The translations under genes were made by a program, and so were the position numbers. The notes under the pieces were generated by a model. That model was not told the origin of the DNA, ran no database searches, and worked only from the letters and a program-made list of their open reading frames with translations. Source: Prevotella sp. E13-27 (lineage in GTDB: Bacteria > Bacteroidota > Bacteroidia > Bacteroidales > Bacteroidaceae). From it: a DNA stretch of 64,000 nt. Below are positions 24,629-32,878 of the stretch, piece after piece. The stretch is taken from the NCBI RefSeq assembly GCF_023217965.1, contig NZ_JALPSC010000001.1, positions 124,001 to 188,000 on the forward strand, written 5' to 3'. Each line of letters starts with the position of its first letter. Positions within the stretch are counted from its first letter, which is position 1.

Positions 24629-25002
24629 ACAAATAAGCTCAACTTTCACAAGTTAGATGTTGTTCTGTCTATTTTGTAATTCATTACCAGCAGTTCTGTA
24701 ATTCAGTTCTGACTAAGCCGAAAACCAAACTCGTCGAGTTTGGTGACCAAAGTCGACGAGTTTGGTCACCAAAGTCGACGACTTTGTAGAATAGTATATT
24801 CAGAACTACATCGCGACTAAGTTTCTGCCATGTTACAGTTCAGTCTAAACAATAACACTCCTCTACAAGAGAAGTTAAGCCATACTCTCAAACTCCCGAT
24901 GCTGTGCTTATGAGAAATCTGAGCAAATAAACTTTTTCTTCCCATAATTTTGCTTATTGTAAAATAATTCTTATTTTTGCAGCAAATATTTTTATAATAG
25001 CA
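24629..25002. other. Intergenic region with a palindrome array and a promoter
   Basis: No gene is seen. Three consecutive 17-bp palindromes lie at 24726-24786 (separate entry). A promoter for the next gene is clear: TTTG (24949-24952), 19-bp spacer, TATTTTTG (24972-24979). Confidence 0.6.
24726..24786. repeat. Three 17-bp palindromes with 5-bp spacers
   Basis: CAAACTCGTCGAGTTTG (24726-24742), CAAAGTCGACGAGTTTG (24748-24764) and CAAAGTCGACGACTTTG (24770-24786) are separated by GTGAC and GTCAC, themselves reverse complements. The first and last units are perfect or nearly perfect palindromes and the middle is a hybrid of the two. The array could form a cruciform or act as REP-like sites; it is not followed by T runs, so it is not a simple terminator. 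Confidence 0.75.
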
Positions 25003-25254
25003 ATGAGTCCTGTATTCCGTCGCGAAAGCGAATATACGTTTAAGATATACTCCAATGAGGAGGAACGGATGCATATCCACGTCATCTTCAATGGGCATGA
25101 AGCCAAATATTGGTTGGAACCTCAAGTGGAGTTAGCGAAGAATACTGGGATTCCTGAACACAAATTGAATGAAATAAAAACGATAGTTGAGAAATATGCA
25201 GACAGATTTAAGGAACAATTCCGTCAACACGTTGGTAAGCGTATTGATGATTAA
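25003..25254 (+). CDS. DUF4160 protein
   Basis: The 83-residue protein begins MSPVFRRESEYTFKIYSNEE and continues ERMHIHVIFNGHEAKYWLEP, the DUF4160 hallmark (H-x-H followed by a strand that ends in a W-L-x-P). The last 30 residues are a charged helix. It overlaps the next gene, a DUF2442 member, by 8 bases. Such pairs recur in bacterial genomes and are suspected toxin-antitoxin-like or regulatory modules; no activity is established to my knowledge. Confidence 0.8.
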   Translation: MSPVFRRESEYTFKIYSNEEERMHIHVIFNGHEAKYWLEPQVELAKNTGIPEHKLNEIKTIVEKYADRFKEQFRQHVGKRIDD

Positions 25255-25486
25255 TGCACAGGGAATAATGATTTCTGTACAGGGACATGATTATTTCCTG
25301 TCCTATAACCGTATCCCTTGGATGCAGGATGCACCAATTCGCAGTGTTCTCAACGTACGAATGTCCGGTCCTGAGGCTATTGAATGGCCTGATCTTGACG
25401 TAGACCTTGAAATAGACAGTCTGCGCCATCCCGAACGCTATCCACTTGTCATCAAGCGTAATCCTTTGGATTATGTTGAAGCATAA
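25247..25486 (+). CDS. DUF2442 protein
   Basis: The 79-residue protein has the DUF2442 outline: 'YFLSYNRIPWMQDAPIRSVL' followed by 'GPEAIEWPDLDVDLEIDSL', where the final strand lists 'W.DLD.D...DSL'. The ATG at 25247 lies inside the end of the DUF4160 gene, so translation is coupled. Members are often encoded with DUF4160 proteins. Function unknown. Confidence 0.75.
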   Translation: MINAQGIMISVQGHDYFLSYNRIPWMQDAPIRSVLNVRMSGPEAIEWPDLDVDLEIDSLRHPERYPLVIKRNPLDYVEA

Positions 25487-25876
25487 ATACAAATAAGGTA
25501 TAACCAACTAAAAACGACATGCCTATGAGCAGATAAACATATAATAAGGACATATAGGAACTGAAGCGTCCGCTTGAATCTTGTTATTCGTAAATCGCCA
25601 AATTAAGAATAGCACCAAGAGTAAAAGCAAGGATGCTCACGCCGATGGCGTGGGCTTTTACTCGTTTAAGGTAGTTGGGTGTTTGGCGATACCTGTAGAA
25701 CGTAGACGAAGTAAAATGTCCATGTTTTCTTTTTGTGTCAACTAAAAAGCAGCAACTAACAGAAGGTACAACGAGAGCCGGGGCAACTGCGCCTCGGCTC
25801 TCGGAGTTGATAGAGGTTTGGTCATGAAAGCATGACCAGTCGTGTAACTTGCAAATGACCGAGTGTCAAAAGCACC
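25487..25876. other. Intergenic region with two strong hairpins
   Basis: No gene is visible. One hairpin pairs GAGTAAAAGC (25619-25628) with GCTTTTACTC (25654-25663), enclosing an inner CACGCC / GGCGTG stem. A second pairs GAGAGCCG (25773-25780) with CGGCTCTC (25795-25802), extended by GGGC / GCC. Neither has a T run on the plus strand, so they may be parts of an unrecognised RNA or remnants of a repeat. Confidence 0.45.
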
Positions 25877-26203
25877 TCAGAACGTGTAGCCGTTCACGCT
25901 GTCCCAGTCGGGGTCGGCGGTCAGGCGGATGGTGCCGTTCTGGTCGAGGGCGGTGACGGTGAGTTTGGTCAGCACGTCGTCCTCGGTGTGGGGCAGGGTG
26001 AAGATTTCGTAGATGCCGTCGTCGCTGACAGGGCGGATTTCCGTCTGCTTCGAATTCACGCAGCCGCAGCCGTTCTTCGGGCTGAACGTGCTGGAGCTGC
26101 CGTGGGCACCTTCTTTACCACCACGCTTTGGATGAGCATCGCCGCCCGCTCGACCTTGGTCGCTTGCTACCGAAGGAACGCAAGAACGGCAAGAACAAGA
26201 CTT
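25877..26203 (-). pseudogene. Remnant of a secreted protein gene
   Basis: The minus-strand frame reads 'GSSSTFSPKNGCGC', 'TEIRPVSDDGIYEIFTLPHT', 'LTKLTVTALDQNGTIRLTAD' and ends NGYTF. It has no start in frame: the nearest Met, followed by a signal-like MMNRKVLFL, is in another frame, so a frameshift is likely. High GC and style match the secreted proteins at 27.0-29.0 kb. Family not recognised. Confidence 0.35.
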
Positions 26204-26352
26204 TTCTGTTCATCATTTTAATAGAATTTAATTGTTTTCTGGGACTATTCCCATCCTCAATATAACGTTTCTCTTGACAAATTGAACTGTATTCTGCACA
26301 GAAATTGTGTTAATATCCTTCCCCAAATGCAGTTTATTTGAATCATTTTTTG

Positions 26353-26360
26353 TACCTTTG
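26353..26360 (+). promoter_or_regulatory. -7 promoter element before the orphan antitoxin gene
   Basis: TACCTTTG lies 32 bases before the ATG at 26393. No TTTG is found at the usual distance upstream. Confidence 0.5.
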
Positions 26361-26392
26361 TAGCCGAAATTTCACATAAATACGTATTTATT

Positions 26393-26548
26393 ATGGCCAG
26401 ACCGATTAAAGAAACACCCATCCTCTACGGTGAGGACGCACGACGCTTCGAGGCACGCATGAAGGAGCGTCGCCGCATATCGCCCGAAGAACGGGCTGAA
26501 ATGAAGGCCACTTATGAGGCATTGAAAAGCGTTTGCGACTTCATGTGA
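26393..26548 (+). CDS. Orphan antitoxin-like protein of a GNAT toxin pair
   Basis: This 51-residue frame, MARPIKETPILYGEDARRFE then ARMKERRRISPEERAEMK, matches a short Bacteroidales family normally encoded directly before a GNAT acetyltransferase. I know the pair from its recurring layout and infer a toxin-antitoxin role. The gene is intact, with a -7 element upstream, and only one base separates its stop from the stub of the partner. Confidence 0.55.
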   Translation: MARPIKETPILYGEDARRFEARMKERRRISPEERAEMKATYEALKSVCDFM

Positions 26549-26549
26549 T

Positions 26550-26603
26550 ATGGAAGACAAGGAGTTTACAGAACGATATACCATTCACTTGGACGAAGAC
26601 TAG
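26550..26603 (+). pseudogene. Stub of the GNAT acetyltransferase partner
   Basis: Eighteen codons read MEDKEFTERYTIHLDED and stop at TAG. In the intact family the protein continues into the acetyl-CoA-binding fold after a similar 'FT..YTIH.L.ED' start, so nearly the whole enzyme is lost. The antitoxin gene upstream remains. Confidence 0.5.
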
Positions 26604-27011
26604 ACTTCCTCCCGCCCCCTCTTTACCTCTCAAACAATCTAACCCCACAAATCGAATAACAACTCATGCCCCGCTACCTCCACATACCCCACACTCCCGA
26701 CACCGCCCGGACCCTGACTCTGAGCGGCAGTAACTGCTTGGTAGTGAGCGGCATGACTACCCCCCCCTAAAATCGGCTACAGGCGCGGAAAAGGGTGCCG
26801 AGGCGAAATGTGTCCACAAGGCACGCAGAAGTCCCACAGCGGGGCTGCTGCGTGCCTTGTCGCGTATCTGTGCGTCCATGTGCCCCACATCGCGCTCCCT
26901 GCACATGGGAATGCCCACCGACGACGTGGACGTGGACAAGGAGTACCAGCTCATCCCCCTCGACAGTTTATAAACATCATTTTTTATATTAACAAATTAA
27001 ATTTTCAAGTT
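26604..27011. other. GC-rich intergenic stretch with gene scraps
   Basis: No complete gene. A homopolymer C run lies at 26760-26767. A 22-codon tail from 26905 to 26973 (MGMPTDDVDVDKEYQLIPLD, then SL and stop) looks like the end of a lost gene. The stretch just before 27012 is AT-rich and should hold the promoter of the next gene, although no clear TAnnTTTG is seen. Confidence 0.4.
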
Positions 27012-27737
27012 ATGTTCAGAACAAGATTTATTTCAATGCTCGTGCTGCTCGCAGCAGTAGCCACGGGCGCAACGGCACAGACTACCTACAAAGTCTCTGT
27101 GAAGGAAGGCACCGAGGATGCCACCAGTTGGCAGGGCAAGGCCGGCGAAGGCGAGTATCAGGCGCTGCCCCTCACCGGCTTGGAAGCAGGCACGGCGGTC
27201 ACCGTCAAGTACAACGGCACGAAGAAGGTGAAGAGCGTCAAGGCCAGGAAGAAGGCTGCCGCACTCAGCCTCACCAGCCCCAGCGTGGGACAGGTCATCG
27301 GCAGCGACGGCAAGAACTATGCTGCTGCCAGCGTGCCCTCGGGCGTGACCAAAGTGGCAATGATTGCCTACGTGTCCGGCTCCAACGGTCTCGCCATCGC
27401 CCTCGCCGACGAAGGCTCGTTGAATTGGGCGACGGCAAAATCCACATGCGAAGCAAAAACACCCGCCTTCACCAACGGCACATGGCACCTGCCCAGCCAG
27501 GCCGAGTGGAATAATATGTTCAGTGCCAACGGCGGCGACGAAGAAAGCTACAACGGCCTGAATGCGGCTATCAACAACGCCGGAGGCACAATCTTGCAGT
27601 CGGGCTCCTATTGGTCGTCGTCGGAGTACAGTCCAGGCGTCGGCGCCCACTTCGTGCACCTCGACGATGGCGATGTCGACTGGAGCAAAGCCAATGAGGC
27701 CCTCGGCCGCAAAGTCCGTGCCTGCCTCGCTTTTTAA
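27012..27737 (+). CDS. Secreted FISUMP-domain protein
   Basis: A 241-residue exported protein (signal MFRTRFISMLVLLAAVATGA then TAQ). Residues 25-75 form a small beta domain; residues 135-241 carry the pattern 'WATAKSTCEAKTP', 'GTWHLPSQAEWNNMF', 'GSYWSSSEYS' and a final 'RKVRACLAF', typical of the Fibrobacter-major-paralogous (FISUMP) domain, a C-type-lectin-like fold of surface proteins. It is the first gene of a probable unit with the next secreted protein and a small acidic peptide. Very GC-rich compared with neighbours, which gives long shadow frames. Confidence 0.7.
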   Translation: MFRTRFISMLVLLAAVATGATAQTTYKVSVKEGTEDATSWQGKAGEGEYQALPLTGLEAGTAVTVKYNGTKKVKSVKARKKAAALSLTSPSVGQVIGSDGKNYAAASVPSGVTKVAMIAYVSGSNGLAIALADEGSLNWATAKSTCEAKTPAFTNGTWHLPSQAEWNNMFSANGGDEESYNGLNAAINNAGGTILQSGSYWSSSEYSPGVGAHFVHLDDGDVDWSKANEALGRKVRACLAF

Positions 27738-27858
27738 CCTATTTATCGATTTACCAATTTATCTATTTTAGCCGCGACAGCGGCTTTAGGATAAAGGTAA
27801 GTGATCAAGGGAGCCGTCAGGCAAAAGAAATAACATAAAATTAAAACATTAAAGAACA

Positions 27859-29013
27859 ATGAAACATCGATTTCTATACATCATGGCACTGCTGCTGACA
27901 GTGGCGACGGGCGCATGGGCACAAGACCCTGACCCCATCGACCTCACGCCCAGTGCCGACGGTACGGTGTGGACACTCAGCACGATGCCCGAATACGACG
28001 TCGAGCTGGAAGTGACATACTACACCGATGCCGAACTCGACCAGATGGCAGCCGATGAAGTCATCGCCAAGATAACAGCCATCGGCACCGTGACCTACAC
28101 TCCTGAGAGCAAGGCCCTCATCGACGCAGCACGCACGGCCTACGACGCGCTGACCGCCGCCCAGCAGGCACTCGTGACAAACTACTCGACGCTGACCGAT
28201 GCCGAGACCACCTACACCACCGCTGAGGAGACCGCCTACACCGAGGGCGTAGAACTGACCAAGAACCCCGACGGCACGTGGACACTCGCCGCAACTCCCG
28301 CCTTCGACGTGGAGCTGGAGATTGAGTACGAGACCGCCCTGGCCCTCTCCGAGACAACGGACAACAGCGCTGCACTGACAGAGTGGGACGGCTACGAGGC
28401 CGACGTCACCCTGACGCGCACGCTTGCCGCCGGTTCATACAATACGTTTGCTGCTCCGTTCAGCACCGCCATCCCCGAGGGCTGGACCGTGAAGGAACTA
28501 ACCAGCGCAACGTTCGCAGACGGAACGCTGACCCTGAACTTCGCCACCGCTGCCAGCATCGAGGCCGGCAAACCCTATCTGGTGAAGGTCGCTGCCAACA
28601 CCGACCTCTCCACAGCACCCTTCACGGAAGCCATCGTGAGCAAGGATGCACAGCCCTTCACCTCGACCGATGTCGATTTCATCCCCACGCTGGGCGCAAC
28701 GACCATTCCCGACGGCGACACGAAGAGCGTGCTCTTCCTGGCAGCCAACAACACGCTGCTGAACCCCTCGGAGCTGCCCGCCAATATGAAGGGCTTCCGC
28801 GCCTACTTCCAGCTGAAGGGCGAGACTGCCAGCCAGGCCCGCGCCTTCAGCATAGACTTTGGCGACGGCGAGACCACAGGCATCATTGCCATTGGCACTG
28901 ACAGAGCAGCCAGCACCGACAATGCCACCTACACACTGGACGGCCGCCGCATCAGCAAGGCCACACAGAAGGGTGTCTATATTCAGAATGGTAAAAAGGT
29001 AATCATCAAGTAA
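27859..29013 (+). CDS. Secreted multidomain protein with Prevotella-type C-terminal segment
   Basis: A 384-residue exported protein (signal MKHRFLYIMALLLTVATGA then WAQ). It has two copies of a short motif 'DGT.WTL...P..DVELE..Y' near residues 35-55 and 133-152 around a helical hairpin ('TPESKALIDAARTAYDALTA'), a beta domain ('AAGSYNTFAAPFSTAIPEGW') and a C-terminus 'YTLDGRRISKATQKGVYI' followed by QNGKKVIIK. That last segment occurs on many Prevotella secreted proteins and could be a sorting signal for the type IX system, which porX at the window end would support. Ligand unknown. Confidence 0.7.
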   Translation: MKHRFLYIMALLLTVATGAWAQDPDPIDLTPSADGTVWTLSTMPEYDVELEVTYYTDAELDQMAADEVIAKITAIGTVTYTPESKALIDAARTAYDALTAAQQALVTNYSTLTDAETTYTTAEETAYTEGVELTKNPDGTWTLAATPAFDVELEIEYETALALSETTDNSAALTEWDGYEADVTLTRTLAAGSYNTFAAPFSTAIPEGWTVKELTSATFADGTLTLNFATAASIEAGKPYLVKVAANTDLSTAPFTEAIVSKDAQPFTSTDVDFIPTLGATTIPDGDTKSVLFLAANNTLLNPSELPANMKGFRAYFQLKGETASQARAFSIDFGDGETTGIIAIGTDRAASTDNATYTLDGRRISKATQKGVYIQNGKKVIIK

Positions 29014-29031
29014 AGCAAGGAGGACACCGAT

Positions 29032-29211
29032 ATGACAAAGAAAGAATATCAGAAGCCCGTGATGGAGGTCATAGAGGCTGACATTGAGCAACAGATTCTG
29101 GCCGGGTCTGTTATGAACTTGACGACCTCTGGCCTTGACGATGAGGATGACCTGATTCTTCCCGACGACGAAGAGCCTAAAAGTGGTAATGTTTGGGAAG
29201 AAGCTTGGTAA
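29032..29211 (+). CDS. Small acidic peptide with LAGS motif
   Basis: A 59-residue frame starts MTKKEYQKPVMEVIEADIEQ, continues QILAGSVMNLTTSG and ends in an acidic, tryptophan-containing tail (DDEDDLILPDDEE ... NVWEEAW). A strong Shine-Dalgarno (AAGGAGG) precedes it, unusual for this phylum, and a strong terminator follows. Similar short frames ('KKEY.KP..EVI......LAGS') are repeated in Prevotella genomes near secreted protein genes. The shape (conserved leader-like N-half, Gly-Ser, variable acidic tail) recalls peptide precursors, but no modifying enzyme is adjacent. Function unknown. Confidence 0.6.
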   Translation: MTKKEYQKPVMEVIEADIEQQILAGSVMNLTTSGLDDEDDLILPDDEEPKSGNVWEEAW

Positions 29212-29238
29212 CTATTTGTACCATTAGCAACCATCATT

Positions 29239-29279
29239 CGGGGACGAAGCACTTTCGTATGCTTCGTCCCCGTTTTTTT
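29239..29279 (+). terminator. Rho-independent terminator after the secreted-protein unit
   Basis: The stem CGGGGACGAAGCA / TGCTTCGTCCCCG (29239-29251, 29260-29272) is followed by seven T. Confidence 0.9.
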
Positions 29280-29310
29280 GTGCCAACGCCTTCAGCCGCA
29301 CGGGCTACAC

Positions 29311-29764
29311 CTACGTCAACTTCGTCCCCACACTGGACAAGGCCGCAGTAGATGGCGACGTGAAGAGTTCTTGTAGCACCCTTATTCTCTTCATCATATC
29401 GGCAAAGGTAAGTGACTGACCATAGATGAAACTTTCTTTCATCTCGTTGTAGTCAGCCTCATAAGCAGACATCAGTTCATCACTTGGCACAATCTGAATA
29501 TTGGCAGGTAGCTCCTTGTCGTAATCCACATAACCAACATGATAGAACTTGCGACGATGTTCTACAATCTCATGATAGAGCACCAAATCATTAAGAGCTA
29601 TTTCCGCGTATGGGGTATGCATCAGCTTCTCCAAGTCATAGAAATGACGTGTCATTCTGTGCGTCCTCGGTTCGTCTTTCTGGAACTCCTCGCACAAAAG
29701 GAAGGCCTTTTCCAAGTATCATCGCCTTTCGCTCGTCGAGCGAGAAGTCAATCCATTTACTCAT
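29311..29764 (-). pseudogene. abiEii toxin gene (type IV) with large internal deletion
   Basis: AbiEii is a nucleotidyltransferase toxin. The first 15 codons (MSKWIDFSLDERKAM from 29764) match its N-terminus, and the frame at 29311-29715 matches the C-terminal domain ('THRMTRHFYDLEKLMHTPYA', 'LNDLVLYHEIVEHRRKFY', 'FADMMKRIRVLQEL'). The catalytic region in between is absent, with a frame change at about 29715. The extreme C-terminus is also replaced after 'RVLQEL' near 29357 by GC-rich sequence from an unrelated gene remnant (29281-29345). The start overlaps the abiEi stop (ATGA). Not functional. Confidence 0.75.
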
Positions 29765-30186
29765 TGCTGTATTCCTCTCTTTATAACTTGTCGCATCCAT
29801 ACAGGAGCCAACAATAAATCATATTCTATGGTGTCAGTCTCAGGTGTTTCCGTGAAAAGTTGCCTAATCCTCGTTTCAACATCCTGAGTGATGTTATGCT
29901 CACCAATGTTGCGTAATGCCTGTACCAATTCTGGCATCAAACGTCCTCGGAATGCAAAGTTCTTAGGTGCCCCATGCTTCAGAGTCACAGTTCGATTCCC
30001 TAATTTCAATTTTCGCCCAGACCCAGTAGTCAGAAAAATAGTATTCATGGGTACTTGCGTTGAGAATCCTAAGCGATTAGCGGCTGTGGCACCCGTTGGT
30101 ATGACTTTTGCCTTATCTCGTTTGGCAATCTCCTTCACTAATTCGTAAGCAGAAGGGTAAAGGATGCCAAAACGTGTCTTACGTTT
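29761..30186 (-). pseudogene. abiEi antitoxin-type gene lacking its N-terminus
   Basis: The frame shows 'RKTRFGILYPSAYELVKEIA', 'IPTGATAANRLGFSTQVP', 'IFLTTGSGRKLKLGNRTVTL' and 'GRLMPELVQALRNIG', the AbiEi/DUF6088 antitoxin family. The N-terminal winged-helix DNA-binding part is missing; upstream codons remain open to about 30255 but contain no ATG. An 8-bp inverted repeat (GGTCGGAA / TTCCGACC, 30201-30229) and a TATTTTTG element lie just upstream. Known AbiEi proteins repress their promoter through such repeats; here the DNA-binding part is gone. Confidence 0.7.
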
Positions 30187-30473
30187 TGTATATAAATTAT
30201 GGTCGGAATGATAACAAATATTTCCGACCGCAAAAATACAAATTTTCTTTCATACAACAATACTTTAAGTGTTGAAATTAAGTTTCATTGGTAAATAATA
30301 GCGTTTTTCTTGCTGTATAGATGGCATTCCTATATAGATATGGCATTCCTTTATAAATAATGTGTCGCTTTTTATATTAGGGGGCAATATTGCCAGAAAA
30401 GACGACTTCAAGAAGAAAGACAATGAGGACGAACTGTTTTTCGCCCTCAGATGTCATCAGATGGCCAAGACTA
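30187..30473. other. Intergenic region with an unidentified coding scrap
   Basis: Apart from the inverted repeat above, bases 30384-30473 read on the plus strand as 'NIARKDDFKKKDNEDELFFA' and 'LRCHQMAKTMHAPKYRLRR', ending at a stop (30503-30505) inside the 278-bp repeat. It looks like the tail of a lost gene I cannot name. A duplicated phrase ATGGCATTCC(T) lies at 30321-30355. Confidence 0.35.
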
Positions 30474-30751
30474 TGCATGCACCAAAGTATAGGCTCAGGA
30501 GATAACAGAACTAATGTAGGTATCGAATTCAGGATCAGATGTCTTTGGATGTTGGGAGAATTATAATAGGGATTTTTAGAGTATATTTGTTTGGGAATTA
30601 AATCATAAAATCAGCCCACTAATAATCAGATGGTTACGTTTAAAATGTGCATTAGTTTGAGAAATAATTCCAAGAATCTTGCCCAATTCAAAAAAAATAG
30701 TTGTATCTTTGCACCGTGAAACTGCGCGAAAGTGGGCTACACTTCAGCAAA
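30474..30751. repeat. 278-bp direct repeat, copy 1
   Basis: This stretch recurs at 33370-33647 in the same orientation and length with about half a dozen differences. It contains a TATCTTTG promoter element on the plus strand near its end. Copy 1 joins on its left to the scrap ending HAPKYRLRR and on its right cuts the 3' end of the sigma factor gene. Confidence 0.9.
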
Positions 30752-31180
30752 ACTCATATCTTCTTTTTCGCGCATTTCAACAATCTTCCTCCAGTTGTAG
30801 GGTAGCTGGATCATTGCCCTTCTGAAGATGTCGCCCGCCTCTTTGCTCTCAACGTACTGCTGAGGCGTATACAAGTCTGGAATGTCTGTGATGCCGTCTG
30901 TTTCCTTTACATCACTATCCTGCTTGTGGAATATTCGCAAAATGGGGTACCGTCGTCGATGTCGTAATAAGTCCAAAGAAAGATTCCATGCCATCGTATC
31001 GGTATAATGCATCACCTCGTCGGCATCATCACGCAACAGTCGGTGTCTTTCCCAGAGTCTTAACATCACCTCTGCGGCCACATCCTCAGCATCTTCCTTG
31101 TCGTTGAGTAACACCAAAGCCCTCGCAACAGCAATCTGCCGCAGTTCGGTTACCAATGATATGTACTTTGAACGTTCCAT
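30737..31180 (-). pseudogene. ECF-type sigma factor gene truncated in region 4
   Basis: The frame contains sigma region 2 ('KDAEDVAAEVMLRLWERH' in DNA-consistent form 'DKEDAEDVAAEVMLRLWE') and begins region 4 ('LPYNWRKIVEMREKEDMSFA'), then ends at once at 'EV-stop'. The helix-turn-helix that contacts the -35 box should follow. The stop lies inside the 278-bp repeat, so the repeat junction cut the gene. No anti-sigma gene is adjacent. Not expected to work at normal promoters. Confidence 0.65.
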
Positions 31181-31432
31181 ATTAATAATACGATGAAGAT
31201 GTCAAAACGCTACGCAGAATCCTCACTTTTTTTCAAAAAATCTTCATTCCCCGCTTTTCCCCTACCAAAAAGCGGGCGAGGATGCCTCGTTTTTATCCCC
31301 GCCCGCCTTGGCTTGCCGACACCATTATGCGTTTCAACCCTGCAGGTATATCCACGCCTCTCTTTGCCCTATGTCACTCCCACGAGAGAGGGGGGTACTA
31401 TTCCTGCCTCAGTAGAGCTACTGAGAATTTGA
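31181..31432. other. Intergenic region with one GC-rich hairpin
   Basis: Between the sigma remnant and the ATPase gene only one structure stands out: GCGGGCG (31270-31276) pairs with CGCCCGC (31297-31303). A 79-codon plus-strand frame here has no recognisable protein features. Confidence 0.35.
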
Positions 31433-32878
31433 TTAATTGAAAAGTTCATCTAATGTCACTTCATTGTTTACAATGCTCTTGTGCATTCCGTCTGCCACAC
31501 CGAATGTCGTAACAAACGTATTCACCAGTGCTTTTGTACATTTCGTGACCTCACGGAAGATTGTCATCCGCTGGCGTAGCTTCTTTTCGTATGCATCCTT
31601 TAATTCGTATGGACCGACGCTGAACTTCATCTCGCAAAGATGCACCATGCGGTCTGCACGGTCGATGATAAGGTCAATCTGTGCGCCTTCCCTCTTGGCA
31701 GGGTCTTGATTGGCCTTGTCAGCCAATTGCCGCCAGGAGGAAACACTGGTTGCCATTCCGGAAATGCCAAGCGCCCGCTTTATCTGCCCTACGTGGCAGA
31801 GGCAAAGCAGTTCGAACGCCCTGCCCATCCAGGATTCTACACTATGTGATTGGAAATTATGGCTCCACCACTGCTCATCGCCCGACAGGTCTTCGGCAAG
31901 GAACTTATAATAAAATAAGGTGTAAAAGTCAACCAGTCTGTAAATGGCATCGGTTGACTTGTTAGGGAAGCGAGCCATTTTAGCGATGAAGTCGCAACGC
32001 TCCAGATTACGAAGTACTGTGGTGAGATTGCGTCCCTCTATTTTCAGAACTTTTATCATGTCGTTCCGCGTCATACCCTCTTTATGCAGGCTGAGAGCTT
32101 TCACCACAGAGATATATTGGTCTGCATGTTTGAAAAGTGCCGTATATAGTTCCTCAAACTCTATACGAAGTGGGGCATTCGGGGCAAAGCACAGCCTGTC
32201 AACATTTTGGACAAGACTCTGATTCGTCTTCAGCAGACTAAGGTAGAAAGGAACCCCACCAAATAGCATGTAACACTGTGCTATTTGGTATCGGTCCCAT
32301 TTGCAGTGATGAGAGCGCAGGTACTCTTCCGTCTCTTTAAGGTTGAAGGGACGTAGATAGATGTTTGCAGTGATGCGAGCATGAAGTCCCCCTTGATTTT
32401 CAATCAGTTTGTCAACCATCCATGATGTTGCCGAACCAGACCCTACAAAAAAAATATCGTTCCGACGATTGGCCCAACCATTCCAAAAGTTCTCCAAAGC
32501 TTCAACAAAGTCTGACTTTTGTGTGTCTATCCAAGGCATTTCATCGAAGAACACAACCTTTTTCCTGTTAGCTGGAAGATTGCCAAGATGTTCCTCCAGC
32601 GCATCAAAGGCATCAAACCAGTCAGCATACTTTGGTACAGTCTTCAACCCTGCATACTGTTTCATGGCTTTTCCAAAATTACGCAGTTGAACCCTTTGCG
32701 TGGAACGATGCGAGCCCACGAAACTGAAATCATAATTCATCTTGAAGTACTGATCTATGAGGAAGGTCTTTCCCACGCGCCTTCTTCCATAAACGATAAC
32801 AAATTCTGAACGGTCTGACTCCATGCAGCCCCGTAGCATAGAGCACTCTCGGTCTCTCGCAATAAGCTTCTGTTCCAT
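31433..32878 (-). CDS. AAA-type ATPase with C-terminal DUF234-like nuclease domain
   Basis: The 481-residue protein has Walker A in 'VYGRRRVGKTFLIDQYF', Walker B in 'KKVVFFDEMPWI', a sensor-like 'IFFVGSGSATSW', a winged-helix linker ('KEGMTRNDMIKVLKIEG') and a C-terminal 'GAQIDLIIDRADRMVHLCEM' followed by KFS, a PD-(D/E)XK-like core of the DUF234 type. Such ATPases are widespread in Bacteroidetes and archaea; the role is not established, with suggestions of defence or mobile-element functions. It is the only intact gene between the two 278-bp repeats. A TACCTTTG promoter element is at 32902-32909 (minus). Confidence 0.75.
   Translation of the reverse strand: MEQKLIARDRECSMLRGCMESDRSEFVIVYGRRRVGKTFLIDQYFKMNYDFSFVGSHRSTQRVQLRNFGKAMKQYAGLKTVPKYADWFDAFDALEEHLGNLPANRKKVVFFDEMPWIDTQKSDFVEALENFWNGWANRRNDIFFVGSGSATSWMVDKLIENQGGLHARITANIYLRPFNLKETEEYLRSHHCKWDRYQIAQCYMLFGGVPFYLSLLKTNQSLVQNVDRLCFAPNAPLRIEFEELYTALFKHADQYISVVKALSLHKEGMTRNDMIKVLKIEGRNLTTVLRNLERCDFIAKMARFPNKSTDAIYRLVDFYTLFYYKFLAEDLSGDEQWWSHNFQSHSVESWMGRAFELLCLCHVGQIKRALGISGMATSVSSWRQLADKANQDPAKREGAQIDLIIDRADRMVHLCEMKFSVGPYELKDAYEKKLRQRMTIFREVTKCTKALVNTFVTTFGVADGMHKSIVNNEVTLDELFN

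Noticed and set aside
24726..24786. Transcription terminator
   Set aside because: Strong symmetry, but no T run on either side and three tandem units; better described as a repeat array.
27033..27659. 208-codon minus-strand frame and a 128-codon plus-strand frame at 27128
   Set aside because: Both are shadows of the GC-rich FISUMP-domain gene, which has a signal peptide and domain motifs.
28383..29091. Frames of 172 and 197 codons overlapping the 384-residue secreted protein
   Set aside because: They lack signals and family motifs; the secreted protein frame explains the DNA.
31193..31432. 79-codon plus-strand frame
   Set aside because: Low-complexity translation with no homology clue and no promoter.
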